64,000 nt of DNA. It comes from Euglena gracilis. Lineage: Eukaryota; Euglenida; Euglenophyceae; Euglenales. Below, piece after piece: positions 1 through 10,049 of this stretch (its first letter is position 1; each line of letters starts with the position of its first letter). The notes beneath the pieces are model-generated. The model worked only from the letters and a program-made list of their open reading frames with translations, was not told the origin of the DNA and did no database searches. A program made the translations under genes and the position numbers. The DNA is taken from contig CP154957.1 in NCBI GenBank assembly GCA_039621445.1, positions 12,855,462-12,919,461 on the forward strand, written 5' to 3'.

Positions 1-119
1 ACGAGGGGGTCTGCGGCTACCCTAAAGGGAATTTGTCGCATCAGTATGGAAGGCCACCGCGGGTGAGTTCCCTCGTCGGCTTTTAAGAGCAAACCAAAGT
101 TTCCGCCAGCTGAACAGTA

Positions 120-700
120 CTAAAAGTGCGTCGTGAACGAGGCAGACCCGGCCGAGGCTCTACCGGGAGAGTTTTTGGGTAAGGACCCCCGGAAAAAAAT
201 AAAACAGGCCCCCCCCCACCTGTGTCCCAAAACTTGCCCGAGATGGGGGCCTACAAGCTGGGGCACCAAACTCGCCCCACAGCTTCTGGCACAGCCCCAA
301 GCTGTGCCAGAAAAACTGGACAGAAAATGTTTCCCCCAACTGTGACCAGACTGTGCGACCAAAACGACCCACCTGTTGCACCAAACTGGCCCCAAATTCA
401 AACTGGACACAAAATGTTTCCCCCATCTGTGGCCAAGATTTGTGGCCCACAGCTGTGCCCAAGGTATGCCCAGTCCCCAAAATGTGCCAGGAAACTGGAT
501 CCAAAATGCTTTCCCCAACTGTGTCCAAGATGTGTGACATCAAAATGTGGCCCCCATCTGTGGCACCAAACTGCCCCCAAGATGTGCACCAAAATGTCCC
601 GAAAATGTGCCAACAAGCTGGACCCAAAATGTTTCCCCCTCTGTGGCAAAGCTGTGGCCTCCAATATGCGGCACCAAAATGGGGGAGGGGGGTGAATGTT
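120..700. repeat. Degenerate minisatellite
   Basis: Imperfect tandem repetition of phrases such as CCAAAATGTTTCCCCCA, CTGTGGC and CACCAAACTG fills this stretch. It keeps several reading frames open on both strands, but the resulting Cys/Pro/Trp-rich translations are repeat artefacts. A similar array lies at about 5.5-5.77 kb. Confidence 0.6.
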
Positions 701-1187
701 GCAGTTGCTGGTTTGACAAAACAAAAACAGTTTGAAAGATATTTTTTCAGATCTGGGCAAGGCAAAACACATCTGAAACATAAATGGAACCGAAGGTACC
801 AATAACTTCTGCAGCACAGAACGATGAACTTCTGCAGCACCTCCTCAAACGCTGCTCAAGTTGTTCATTAACTTTTCTTTCGACGTACTTAACTTTCAAG
901 CAAAACACCTGGACCTTGAAGCTTGTAACTTGAAGTGTGGCAACTTGTTCTTAAAACCCTTCTTGAACTCCTCCATGGGCCTTAACTTGTTGCCTGTATG
1001 AAAGAAAGAAGCCAATCTGAATGAAAGAATGCATCTCCATACATGGTCTCCAAGTGACATATTAGGCATCTCCATTTTCGCGAATCGCGAAGTGTTTAAA
1101 ACTATGCCCTGAAAAATATCAGTGTTTTAATCAAAAGGGCAAATGTTTTTGTTTTAAACGCTTTATATTCAATGCCTGGTCCATGGG
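701..1187. other. Intergenic, nothing recognised
   Basis: No coherent coding frame, RNA gene or clear repeat is visible here. The sequence is of mixed composition and ends at the small C-run element that follows. Confidence 0.4.
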
Positions 1188-1189
1188 TA

Positions 1190-1266
1190 ACCCCCCCCCT
1201 AATTGTCGCCCCCCCAAGGGGGGGGGCGACTATTAGGGGGGGGGTGACAAATAGGGGGGGTCACGT
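1190..1266. mobile_element. C-run/G-run hairpin MITE, TA-flanked
   Basis: A 77-bp unit begins ACCCCCCCCC-TAATTGTC and ends GGGGGGGTCACGT, with TA on both sides (1188-1189 and 1267-1268). The interior CGCCCCCCC/GGGGGGGCG arms make it a near-complete hairpin. TA duplications are typical of Tc1/mariner/pogo elements. The assignment is inferred from ends and target site only. Confidence 0.5.
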
Positions 1267-1679
1267 TAAAAATGATCCCCCCCCGGCTCCATGCGGGTGA
1301 TTGGCTATGACGATCCCGGAGGTCGTACCGACCATTGTCGGGCCGACCGTTGGCTATGGCTTATCGACCATTGGAGGTCGGGCCGACTTCCAATCAACCG
1401 CATTACCCCCCCCTTTTTCGGAGGTCACAGATGTGGGCCACCTGGGTCCCACAGATAATTTGTGTCCTGAATAGCCCCCCCCCCCCAGCCCAGATTTTTT
1501 TTGATCCCGAAAAGCCCCCCCCCCCCCCCCCCCCGGGGGCAAGGTTTTTTTTTGTCCAGAACAACCCCCCCCCCCCAGGCCGGTTTGTGATTTGTAGTTT
1601 GACCTTGACAAGAAAAAGCCACTCCGCCCCTTTCCGGAGGAAAACCATTGGCTTTCGGATGACTTGATCTCTGGGTAAA

Positions 1680-2147
1680 TAAGGTTGCTTCGATTAATCG
1701 ATTAATCGAATAATCGATCGAGACCCCCTGATTAATCGTTCAATCGGCAGGGGGTCAATTAATCGAAAATAATCGCCTCCGTTAAAAATCACCCATTGCA
1801 CATGGAAAAAGTCCGCATGCTTGACTTCAAGACGATGACAATGGCGTGCAACAAGCACAGAAGATGGATCATTTGTGAAACACTATTTCTTTCAACCGTC
1901 ACTCGTCCACCTCCTTCTTTACAGGGCAGAGAGGGTCAACAAACGTGGGATATTCATGTGAATTGACATCAGGGCTTTGACCGATTCATCATCCGGGTTC
2001 GCTCGCAAATCACTATGGGTAAACTCTGGTGTGAAAACTTCTTTCCCCACAGGAGAGCATTAATCGATTAATCGATCGCCCCCCCCCCCCCAATTAATCG
2101 GCAATTATCGATCGACCGCCTCAAGATCGATTAATCGGGCAACCTTA
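1680..2147. mobile_element. DNA transposon with GATTAATCGA ends
   Basis: The inverted ends are TAAGGTTGC(TT)CGATTAATCGA on the left and the complement, ending GATTAATCGGGCAACCTTA, on the right. The 7-bp direct repeat GGGTAAA flanks both ends (1673-1679 and 2148-2154). The subterminal regions repeat ATTAATCGATTAATCG. No transposase is seen in the 468 bp, so it is non-autonomous. Confidence 0.65.
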
Positions 2148-2539
2148 GGGTAAACAAGGATTTCTCCTACGTCGAAAAGACGGGTCATCCTCTCTGCGAC
2201 ACCTCAATGCACCTGCACGACGTGTTTTTTTGGGGGGGGGCTGTTTTTTTTACATTCATTTACAAAAAAAACTTCGGCCCTTTTTCATCCGTTTAAAAAC
2301 GAGTTGTTTTAAAACGATCGGCACCCCTGTCCTCCCCTGTCAAATTCTTTCCCCATTTGTGGCCATATTTCTTATGATCGAGGTTGAGTTGCGTTGTGGT
2401 GGGAGGGTTGGGGGTTTGAGAGGCTCACTGATCCCCTGCTTCCTTGACGAAACTTGTCCACCCCCACGACGCCAACCGATGCAGGGAGCCAACTCAATTT
2501 GAACTCAATTTGTAACGGGGTGCAAATTATAATGGATGT

Positions 2540-2650
2540 GCCGATACCCCCCCCCCAAATAATCCCCCCCCAGGTGTTATTTTTTCACCTGAAGTCCCGG
2601 CCCGAGGGGGGATGTTATTTGGGGTGGGTGATATTTCCCAAATTTTTCGA
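2540..2650. repeat. C-run hairpin element (AAATAATCC motif)
   Basis: CCCCCCCCCCAAATAATCC on the left pairs with GTTATTTGGGGTGGG on the right around a short core. It is probably another C-run MITE, but the boundary duplication is not clear. Confidence 0.4.
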
Positions 2651-2829
2651 ATTTTTTTGAAGTTCCGTAGGAGCCAAAATAGTACCAAAACCTCCCTTTG
2701 GGGTTTTTTTTGCATTTCCTATGAAATTTTGCATTTTTTTTTGGAGGTCAGGTGATCCAGAAAAATCGATTTTTTTTCGGAATTTGTTGTCAAAGACTGT
2801 GATTTTTACCTACATTTTCAGATCAAAAT

Positions 2830-3135
2830 CCGGGCCTTCGGCCCCTATATCAGGAAAGACCCCCCGTACACGGACTTTGTCCTGAGTCCGGGGGGGGGGG
2901 CACGGACTTTGTCCGAAGGGCAAAGTCCGTGCCCCCTCCCCCGGACTCTATATCAAGAAAGACCCCCCTACAAGGACTTTGTCCGGAGTCCGGGGGGGGG
3001 GGGGGCACGGACTTTGTCCGAAGTACAAAGTCCGTGCCCCCCCCCCCGGACTCAGGACAAAGTCCGTGTAGGGGGGAGTCTTGCTATAAGTCCGTGTACT
3101 GCCCCCCCTCCGACTCAGGACAAAGTCAGTGTATC
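2830..3135. repeat. Nested inverted repeats with GGACTTTGTCC motif
   Basis: At least six copies of GGACTTTGTCC, itself an interrupted palindrome, alternate with G-runs, C-runs and the phrase TATATCA(A/G)GAAAGACCCCCC, in both orientations. Another fragment of the same family is at about 8.5-8.58 kb. It is probably a composite foldback transposon remnant just upstream of the PHD gene. Confidence 0.55.
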
Positions 3136-3187
3136 CTAATGAGGAACATTGGTGTCGCTCAGGGTACATTTGTCTTTGCCTTCACAG

Positions 3188-3894
3188 CTCCATGTTGCCC
3201 GCACAAGTCGTGAACGTCGCTGAGGCTGCCTTGGGACCTTTGCCAACACCCGCAGAGTTGTTGGCATTGAAGGTGGCAGTTGAACCCCAGAACACAGAAA
3301 CTGCGGACACAGTGCTTTTTGGGGATGTTTTCAGCCAAACTGTGCCCCACTCCAAATTTATAACTTTTCAGCCCCCTCGAGACCTACACGCACGGTGCAA
3401 TACCGCGGAGAGATTATCGTTTTGGACGAGGATTCCTCTGATGAGGTCTGTTGTGGACCACCTTTTCTTGAAAAAAACATAATAAAACCGGTCTTCTCAG
3501 GAGCTGGTGGTCTGCTCGCAATACAGCCTGGAGCAGTACCTCGCACAGAAGAAGAGCGAGTACCGTGCCGCGGTGTACGCGGCACCACCGGCACCCGAGG
3601 GAGCAGCTACCGCGGTTGTGATGGAGAACCTACCTAACCCCTTCCCCCGCTGCCTCAAAACTGAGACCACTGAGGACCGCATGGATGGCAAGCCTTGTGC
3701 GCGTGCCTGTTGCCCCTTGGCAAGCGCGGCTTGTTGCGTCCCATGGACTGTGACTCGTGCCACGAATTTTGGCACCTCGATTGCGCAGGCCGTTCTATGC
3801 CCCCGCCCCGCGACAGTTGGTGTTGTCCTCGTTGCAATGGCCGGGAGATGCCTCCCTTGCCAACTCGTGTCGAGAACATGAAGCGAAAGCAATG
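3188..3894 (+). CDS. PHD-finger protein gene (probably 3 exons)
   Basis: Likely exons are 3188-about 3340 (possible start Met at 3192, ...ADTVLFGDVF), 3372-3445 (TVQYRGEIIVLDEDSSDE, ending AG|GT) and 3501-3894 (ELVVCSQYSLEQYLAQ... to TGA). The last exon ends in a PHD-type zinc finger: MDCDSCHEFWHLDC followed by DSWCCPRC gives C-x2-C, H-x2-C and C-x2-C, with the usual Trp two residues before the last Cys pair. An upstream CARACC stretch could supply the first ligands. PHD fingers read histone tails in chromatin regulators. The frame slips by one base at the CCCC run near 3714-3717, so the zinc finger is one base out of frame with the upstream exon. This could be a homopolymer error or real damage. 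A paralogue at 10.7-12.2 kb confirms the exon pattern. Confidence 0.65.
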
Positions 3895-4080
3895 AGGGGG
3901 ACACCAACTGTCTGCTAACCCCCCCCACCATTTAAACCGACCCGTCGGTTTAGGACTTTTGGGTTGGCGGAAATCCTGGAGGGGGTCGGTTTGGACGGGG
4001 GGTCGGTTTCAGAGGGTGACTTCGTGTTTCTCGGGGGGTCGGTTTCAGAGGGTGACTTCGTGTTTCTCCTGTCACAGCCA

Positions 4081-4480
4081 ATGTCTGACACGCTCTCTAC
4101 CGTCCTGTCCACTTTTGCTTGTGATGTGGAGCTGGTGGAATCGGGGTCGGAGGTGGCCAGCGTCGCCTCTGACAACGAATTATGCTTAGTGCGCGATGGT
4201 TCACTTGGTACGCCTCTGTTTGCATTCCCTGCCATAAGAAACGTGATGGCATCGTTGTGTAATTTTGGTTGAGCCACTTTTTTTGCCCCTTGCTTTGCCA
4301 CAACCCATCCCCACCTGTGTAGGTGATGAGGGAGAACCGGATGAGGGGCTGGACGTTGAGGAACTGTCAGACGAACAAGTGCTGGAGCAGTTGGCCGAGG
4401 CAGAGGAAGATGGTGATGCAGCGGAGGACGCCGAGGAGCCCTCTCCAAAGAGGGCAAAAGTTGTTGGTGCTCGGTGGCAT
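4081..4480 (+). CDS. Acidic N-terminal exons of transposon gene
   Basis: From Met at 4081 the frame reads MSDTLSTVLSTFACDVEL... to about 4260. After a possible intron ending CTGTGTAG at 4322, the frame GDEGEPDEGLDVEELSDEQ... continues to a basic motif SPKRAKVV that resembles a nuclear localisation signal. The second part is strongly acidic. The position inside the TA-flanked element, upstream of a CENP-B-like segment, suggests the N-terminus of a pogo-like transposase or a domesticated relative. I do not recognise the acidic region itself. Confidence 0.45.
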
Positions 4481-4683
4481 CGACCAGCCCCCTGGAGCTG
4501 GGGTCCCCACGGCCAGCCAGATACCAGCCAGACCTCCTCCTCCTCTTTTTTTCACCAGCCACCGGCCAGACCTCCTCCTCCTCTTTTCTCCCAGCCACCA
4601 GCCACGGCTAGCCGCAGCTGGCCGCGGCTGGGGCGCCTCCTCCTTTTTTTCATTGCCTTCCGTAGAGCGCCAAAATTTTAGTA

Positions 4684-4864
4684 CCACCCCCCCCCCCCCT
4701 TTATTGTCCCACCGACCTCCCCCCGGGAGGCCCGACCGGACAACAAAGGGGGGGGGACAATAAAGGAGTACCAAAGGAATTTCATTGGCCGGGCCAAAGA
4801 AAACCCCAGTCGGCCGGGGCCCAGGGACAATAAAGGGGGGGGGACAATAAAGGGGGGGGGGTGG
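4684..4864. mobile_element. TA-flanked C-run MITE (CTTTATTGTCC motif)
   Basis: Ends are CCACCCCCCCC and GGGGGGGGTGG with TA at 4682-4683 and 4865-4866. The motif CCTTTATTGTCCC appears on the left and GGGACAATAAAGG three times on the right, giving a foldback of 181 bp. It is inserted within the larger 3.9-kb element. Confidence 0.6.
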
Positions 4865-5188
4865 TATGGCAAAGTCACCACGGCGTAACCTCGTCGTTTT
4901 TTAGTACCCTCGGTGGCTGACGCCAGGTTTACTCACAACATCTACGCTGGCGAGTCAACGGCGAGCAGTAGGAACGGCGGGCCATGGACCCAGAATTGCT
5001 GCGCAAGAAGAAAATATTTTTCAGGGGAATCAACATTTCTTCAACATATTTCACGGCAGCGCCATGTGACTGCGCCGGAAGGAACCAGGAGGTGGGGGGT
5101 GGGCCGGCCCCCCCACCCACCCACCACAGCATTTTCACCATTTTCTGGGTGGAGACAAATTTGAGCAACAAATTTTACGGCCGCACTA

Positions 5189-5340
5189 CCATGCCCCCCC
5201 CATATAAGACCCCCCCCTGGCCGGCCGAAGGCCGGCCCTTTGGCCCGGACCGACCCCCCCCATATAAGACCCCCCCCCATATAAGACCCCCCCTGGGATT
5301 TTGGCTCCCGAGGGGGGGTCTTATATGGGGGGGGGCATGG
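5189..5340. mobile_element. TA-flanked C-run MITE (CATATAAGAC motif)
   Basis: The perfect inverted ends CCATGCCCCCC / GGGGGGCATGG, followed by CATATAAGACCCCCC and its complement, are flanked by TA (5187-5188 and 5341-5342). It is 152 bp long, non-coding, and nested in the 3.9-kb element. Confidence 0.7.
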
Positions 5341-5504
5341 TAAATGACTCCCCCGACGACGGAGGTGGGCAGAGAAAAAAACAACCAACCAGCACGGAAA
5401 AGCCCCCCAAACAACACAAATTTTGCAAAAAAAACGCAAACAAAACGCCTTCGTGCCCCCCCTTTCCAAGAGAACCGCACCCAAACAACTCCTTCCTGAG
5501 AGAA

Positions 5505-5770
5505 GTGGCCCAAAACTGCCCACGACCTTTGGCCAAAAACTGGCCACCACATCTGGCCCAAAACTGGCCACCAAAATCTGGCCATGACCGGTGGCGGCCT
5601 GTGGCCCAAAACTGGCCACGACCTTTGGCCCAAAACTGGCCACCACAGCTGGCCCAAAACTGGCCAGCACATTGGCCCAAAACTGGCCATGACCTGTGGC
5701 CCAAAACTGACGAACACATCTGGCACAAAACTGGCCAGCACACCTGGCCCAAAAATGGCCACAAGAAGTG
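5505..5770. repeat. Minisatellite, about 25-bp unit
   Basis: About ten imperfect copies of CTGGCCCAAAACTGGCCACC form this tandem array. Open frames across it on both strands, rich in Trp and Pro, are products of the repeat. Confidence 0.75.
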
Positions 5771-5907
5771 AATCAAACCATTGAAAAGTAAACCAGAATA
5801 CAATGACATTATAAAAAAAATGGACAGACAAAAACCTTCGACTTTTTTAGGCACTGAAACAGGAATCAGAAAACACACAAGATAGACATTCCCAACATAA
5901 TGTAGCA

Positions 5908-6372
5908 GTTTGTCCAGGTTGGAGGCTAGGCACAGCGGGGGGGGGGGGGCGAGCGGCCGCGCGGGCAGCCGCGCGGGGGGGAGAGGGGGGGGGTCCGAGG
6001 GCGGCCGCGCGGGCGGAACACATCCTAAAATCGGTGATTTTCGGGACCAAAAAGTGGTCATTTTCGCCATTTTTGGGCCATTTTTGACCAAAAAAGTGCT
6101 TTTTTGGCCGCGCGCAGAGCGCGCAGCCCCCAAATTTGCCATTTTGTGTCCGAAAATGGTCATTTTTGGTCATTTTTGGCCCTCAAAAAATCGCAATTTT
6201 TTCACCAAAATTTTTTTTCTTGGCTATGCTATTCACAGGGGGGAGGGGGGGTCCAGGGGGGGGGGGCGAGCGGCCGCGCGGGCGGCTGCGCAGGGGCCGC
6301 GCGGGGGGGGGGGGGGGGGGGGGGGCCCCGGACCCCCCCAAGCGGCGCGCCTAGCCTCCATTAGTCTCCAGC
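5908..6372. mobile_element. GC-rich element with TGGAGGCTAGGC inverted ends
   Basis: TGGAGGCTAGGC on the left and GCCTAGCCTCCA on the right are perfect inverted repeats. Inside are two G-run/GCGGCCGCGCGG blocks around an AT-richer core full of CATTTTTGGCC. No target duplication is evident. The end motif reappears at about 8.92 kb as GAGGCTAGGCACAGTGGG. Confidence 0.5.
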
Positions 6373-6594
6373 AAACTCCTTCCAATAAGTTCATTTCACC
6401 TCAAGCCACCTGTGCACAGCACTTAGTGTACTCAGCACCATATAATCATCCCCAACAGCGCCTTTGCCCAGGTCAAATGACTCTATACTGCAGGTCTGAC
6501 ATTTTCTGACCTGTAATGAAAATGTGAAGTTGTGCAGAAAACACCCTGAATCAGGACTTGCCCGGATCGCGGGGCTTTTTTTTCAACTAGTTTC

Positions 6595-6770
6595 CCATCG
6601 CGGCCAGCCGGACCTCCTCCTCCTCTTTCAGATCCTCAACACTGAATCCAGCCAGACCTCCTCCTCCTCTAAATCCCCCTAGCCAGCCGTGGCTGGCCAT
6701 GGCTGGCCAGACCTCCTCCTTTTTTTTTGCCAGCCGCGGCTAGCCGCAGCTAGCCAGATACCCCAGCTCC
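6595..6770. repeat. GCCAGACCTCCTCCTCCTC repeat
   Basis: Repeats of GGCCAGACCTCCTCCTCCTC with AGCCGCGGCTAGCCGCAG match a block at about 4500-4650. The two blocks bracket the middle of the 3.9-kb element and may be ends of an older insertion there. Confidence 0.4.
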
Positions 6771-6789
6771 CCTTGGCACCTGGGGGGCA

Positions 6790-7300
6790 TCGCCGGTGGA
6801 CGTTCGGACATAAATTGTTTGCGTTGATGAAGTTGAAAGAAGCGAATGGGAACAAATATAAGGTGCGGACAGAGGTTTTGAGAGATTGGAAGTTGAGTGA
6901 CTCCTTCCTGTGTGGAATGTGAGCGGAATGCTGGCAAGATCCGTGCTGAGTGCAAGAAGCTAGCTGCCAAGGGACGAGTGGCATATGGAAGGATGCGAAC
7001 TGGAAGTGTCCATCGTCCACCAAAATTTTCCAATTTGGAAAAGCAGGCTGTTGAATGGCTAGATGCAGAGTTGGGTCATGTGGTGCACCCAATGGTGTTT
7101 TGGAACCACGCCCTTTTTTGAAGGGGGGATTTTGTGTGGTTGGGTTTGGGATTTGCATTGATACTGGGTGCATGGTGTGTTGTTTGGCAACATGCTGTTT
7201 CAAAACAAGGGCATGTCGATGACAAAGTTACTAAGTTTGCTAAGGCACTTGGGATTGACATGTCTAAGCACCTCAAGGACAATTGGCGAGTGGGCTGATG
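6790..7300 (+). pseudogene. CENP-B/pogo-like DNA-binding fragment
   Basis: Three frame-shifted pieces in order look like a CENP-B-type double helix-turn-helix. Piece 1 is LFALMKLKEANGNKY...EVLRDWKLSDS (about 6805-6920). Piece 2 contains GRMRTGSVHRPPKFSNLE and then KQAVEWLDAEL (about 6920-7080). Piece 3 is VTKFAKALGIDMSKHLKDNW (about 7220-7290). The pattern of basic GR..R followed by a Pro-x-(F/Y)-x-x-L-E and a later A..LGI..SK..NW matches the N-terminal DNA-binding part of pogo/Tigger transposases. Frames change between pieces, so it is broken or spliced. The upstream acidic exons may belong to the same gene. Confidence 0.5.
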
Positions 7301-7403
7301 ACTCTGCATCTAGCCATTCAATAGCTTGCTTTTCCTGATGGGAGATTTTTGCCAGTCGCATCCTAATGCACGGTGTTGTGAAAGGGGATGCTCACAAAGA
7401 CAT

Positions 7404-7672
7404 TCAACCAACCCTAAAATATGAGCAGATGGAGCGTTGTTTGGTCAGCGGCACAGGGGACGGTGGAACGGACTCCGCACTGGAAGCCCGAACCTCCTCA
7501 TCAAACTTTCTGACAATTTCGTCCAAAGGGTTATGAGCAAAGGAAGGCAAAGTGAAGGGCTTAATGTCAGGAACGGGTGAGGTGTATATGTATCCAAATT
7601 GAGCGAACTTTTTGTGGAGTGTGATGAGCTTGGACTCTCTTTCTGTTGGCGGCTTCCATTATGTTTGCCATT
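7404..7672 (-). CDS. Unrecognised minus-strand open segment
   Basis: On the minus strand a frame without an ATG runs between two stops. It reads KPPTERESKLITLHKKFAQ, then contains FGYIYTSPVPDIKPFTLP and FAHNPLDEIVRKFDEE, and ends in RSICSYFRVG-stop. The composition is protein-like, unlike the repeat-derived frames nearby, and could be an exon of a second gene in the 3.9-kb element. I do not recognise the family. Confidence 0.35.
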
Positions 7673-7857
7673 CAACTTGCCATGGGTCGGTTTATTTCTT
7701 TTTTTTGGTTGAAATTCTGCAATTGGTCGGTTTGGAAGGGTAGGTCGGTTTAGAAGGGGGGTCGGTTTAAATGGGGGGGGGTTACCATTTTTTCCCCTGG
7801 AGACATTCAGTGGCAGTACGAGTGCCTTGACCAGGTTTTTACGGTAGCTACTCCCTA

Positions 7858-8246
7858 AACCCTCCCCACTTGTAACCCCCCCCCACTTACTAACCCCCCC
7901 CCCTTACTGACCCCCCCTCGGGCCGACCAACCAAACCGGGACTTACAAACCCCCCCTTCGAAGAAGAAAAATGAAAGCCGCCGGGGACGATTTTTTCCGC
8001 CACAAACCCCAAAAAATGATTTTTTGGCCCTTTTTTGAGATCGACCATCATCAAAAATGCCATTTTTGACCAAATTTGCCAAAAATTGCCAATTTGGGGG
8101 TTTTCGGGGTCATTTTTGGGGTTCGGATTTTCACCAACAATTCCGGGACTTATAACCCCCCCCCCCCACTTATAAACCCCCCTCTTCGGCCGACCAACCA
8201 AACTGGATCCTACCCACCCCGGGGGTTTATAAGTGGGGGGAGGGTT
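7858..8246. mobile_element. TA-flanked C-run MITE (CACTTATAAACC motif)
   Basis: Left end AACCCTCCCCACTTGTAACC and right end GTTTATAAGTGGGGGGAGGGTT are inverted, with TA at 7856-7857 and 8247-8248. The motif GGCCGACCAACCAAAC occurs twice inside, each time beside a C-run. The 389-bp interior contains the CATTTTTGGC core shared by many elements in this window. Confidence 0.65.
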
Positions 8247-8249
8247 TAT

Positions 8250-8740
8250 TTCCTCCTGTGCCGCGTCACAACAGCAAGAGGATGATTGTTCTGGGGCTCC
8301 ATTCGCATTAGTCCGGGTGGTGGAAACGTCAAGGTGGCCGCTGATACCTTTGTTTGATACCCCAGTTTCAACCATTGAGGTGATTCGAGCACTTTGGACT
8401 TCGGATACAGTGAATCCCTAAGCGTATTGAGCAGAAGCATGCAGATGGCGCTCATTGGTCGTGCATCCGCATTGTACCCAAACATCCAGAAGGACAAATG
8501 CAGCAAGAAAGACCGCGAGAAAGCGGTATCGGGGGGGGGTGCGGACTTTGTCCTAAGTCCAGTGCACCCCCCCCCCCATTTCGTCCGGGCCGCCCGGAGG
8601 GCGGCCAAATAGAGGGGGGGGGAGGGGTTGGTAGTCGGCCGACTACCCACTACCCCCCCCCTCCGGTCTACCGTTTGGCACTGAATTCCCCCATTGACCA
8701 GCCAACCCCAAAGATTTTGAGTGGAACAGCTGTTTTGGCA
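8250..8740. other. Possible exon remnants plus small repeat
   Basis: 8290-8510 has short protein-like frames (for example SLSVLSRSMQMALIGRAS), none recognised. 8520-8660 is a C-run/G-run repeat carrying the GGACTTTGTCC motif and a GTAGTCGGCCGACTAC palindrome. Confidence 0.3.
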
Positions 8741-8945
8741 AGTTTTGAAATTTTGATTGGTGAAACTTTGCTCCTTTTCCTCTCAAAATGGTCATTTGAG
8801 GTTGATGGCTCAATTTTATCGAAATCTCCGAAAACTTGCCCAAAGTGTCATTTTTGGACATTTTTGGCCAAAAAGGTGCTCTTGTGGTGAATTTCGCTGG
8901 TGAAGTTCACCGTTAGAGGCTAGGCACAGTGGGGGGGGGGGCTGA
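8740..8945. repeat. GGTGAAGTTCACC repeat family, partial copy
   Basis: This contains the diagnostic string TTTTGCTCCTTTTCCTC, the AAACTTGCCCAAA.TGTCATTTTTGG core and GGTGAAGTTCACCGTT. It matches the fuller copies at about 12.53-12.9 and 14.38-14.76 kb. Confidence 0.6.
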
Positions 8946-9630
8946 GGGGCATTGGTCTTCTCAAGGGCTTTCAGCAGATGGCCTTAGATTTCAGCCGTGC
9001 TGCATGGTACTCTTTTCACAAAATCGCCAATTTTGGCCAAATACCCCAATTTCTGGCCAAATGCCCCCAAAAAACTGCTCAGATAAGATATGATTGATTT
9101 TGGACACTTTTTGGCACTTTTCATTTTGGGTCCTTGGACACCGTCTTCCCGCGAACCGGCGTTCTGGACCGGTTCAACACACAAATTTCTGTGCCGAACC
9201 GGCGTCCAGAACGCCGGTTCGGGCGTGAAGCCAGAGCCCCAATACACAGTTTCAAATATGACCCCAAGTGGCTCAGACGGAAGATTTTGGTCATTTTGGA
9301 CCACCAGGTGGACAGTAGTTTTTAGAATTTGCGAAATGGGTCGGAACATTTGATCAAGTGTGGCTGAGTTCTGAGGGTACAAATGAAAGCTGATGGGGAG
9401 AGCTTTCGATTGATATGCTGTATGGCAGCTGAGGTGTGGGATTTCACAAATTAGGATTTCAAATTTTGAAACACATGATCGCTGAAAACAAGCACTGTGT
9501 GCATTATTGCTGAATCCTGTGGCCATCTGTCAAAAGCCCTTGAGAAGAGCTTTCGATTGATGGGTAACATGGCATCACATTTGTGAAAACTTCAGTCGGC
9601 CGATCGACATGGCCCTTCGCCCAAAGGCAA
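8946..9630. other. Non-coding, with one strong hairpin
   Basis: No gene is seen. At 9152-9227 the arms CGAACCGGCGTTCTGGAC and GTCCAGAACGCCGGTTCG pair perfectly around a loop of about 35 bases that itself repeats the arm motif. Confidence 0.5.
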
Positions 9631-10045
9631 GACTGGATTGAGGTTGAGGTATTGAGGTTGAGGTTGAAGTTGAGGTTGAGGTTGAGGTTTTCCAACCTCC
9701 ATCTTTCCTCAATGTCACCTCAATGCCAAAATCCAAAGGAAAACAACTCAACAAAGAGAATTGAAAAAAAGAGTGTTACAAAGAGAGGCAAATTACCTGG
9801 ATTTTTTCAAAAATTGGGCAATATTTTTTTTGTCACCGTTTCCCCTGTTTTTTAAAATCTTTTAACCGATAAGAAAATTCATTCCAAGGGGTGTCTCCCA
9901 AGGTTGACAGCTTGTAAAAAAACATGTTTTTTTAAAAAAAACAAAGGGCGGGATTGAGGTTGAGCATTTCAAAAAAAGTTCAACCTCAATGTCAACGACC
10001 TCAGCCTCAACCTCAACCTCAATGTCACCTCAATGTCCAAATTCA
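9630..10045. repeat. GAGGTT/AACCTC subterminal arrays
   Basis: ATTGAGGTTGAGGTTGAGG repeats at 9637-9690 face their complement CTCAACCTCAACCTCAATG at 9990-10030. CTCAATGTCACCTCAATG occurs twice, at about 9710 and 10018. This is probably a degraded foldback element. Confidence 0.45.
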
Positions 10046-10049
10046 AAAC

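Larger units (their letters stand above)
3918..7782 (+). mobile_element. 3.9-kb TA-flanked element with CENP-B-like gene
   Basis: The left end ACCCCCCCC-ACCATTTAAACCGACC and the right end GGTCGGTTTAAAT-GGGGGGGGGT are inverted copies, each bordered by TA (3916-3917 and 7783-7784). GGTCGGTTT motifs recur just inside both ends. Inside are an acidic coding segment, a CENP-B/pogo-like helix-turn-helix fragment, and at least two smaller TA-flanked elements inserted later. TA target duplication plus a CENP-B-type domain fits the pogo/Tigger branch of Tc1/mariner. No DDE catalytic region was recognised, so the copy is probably defective. Confidence 0.6.

Noticed and set aside
160-840. 226-residue minus-strand frame and overlapping plus-strand frames
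   Set aside because: They are products of the degenerate minisatellite; Trp/Cys/His-rich periodic sequence rather than a protein fold.
5321-6163. 280-residue minus-strand frame
   Set aside because: It runs through the CTGGCC minisatellite and GC-rich element ends, so it is repeat-derived.
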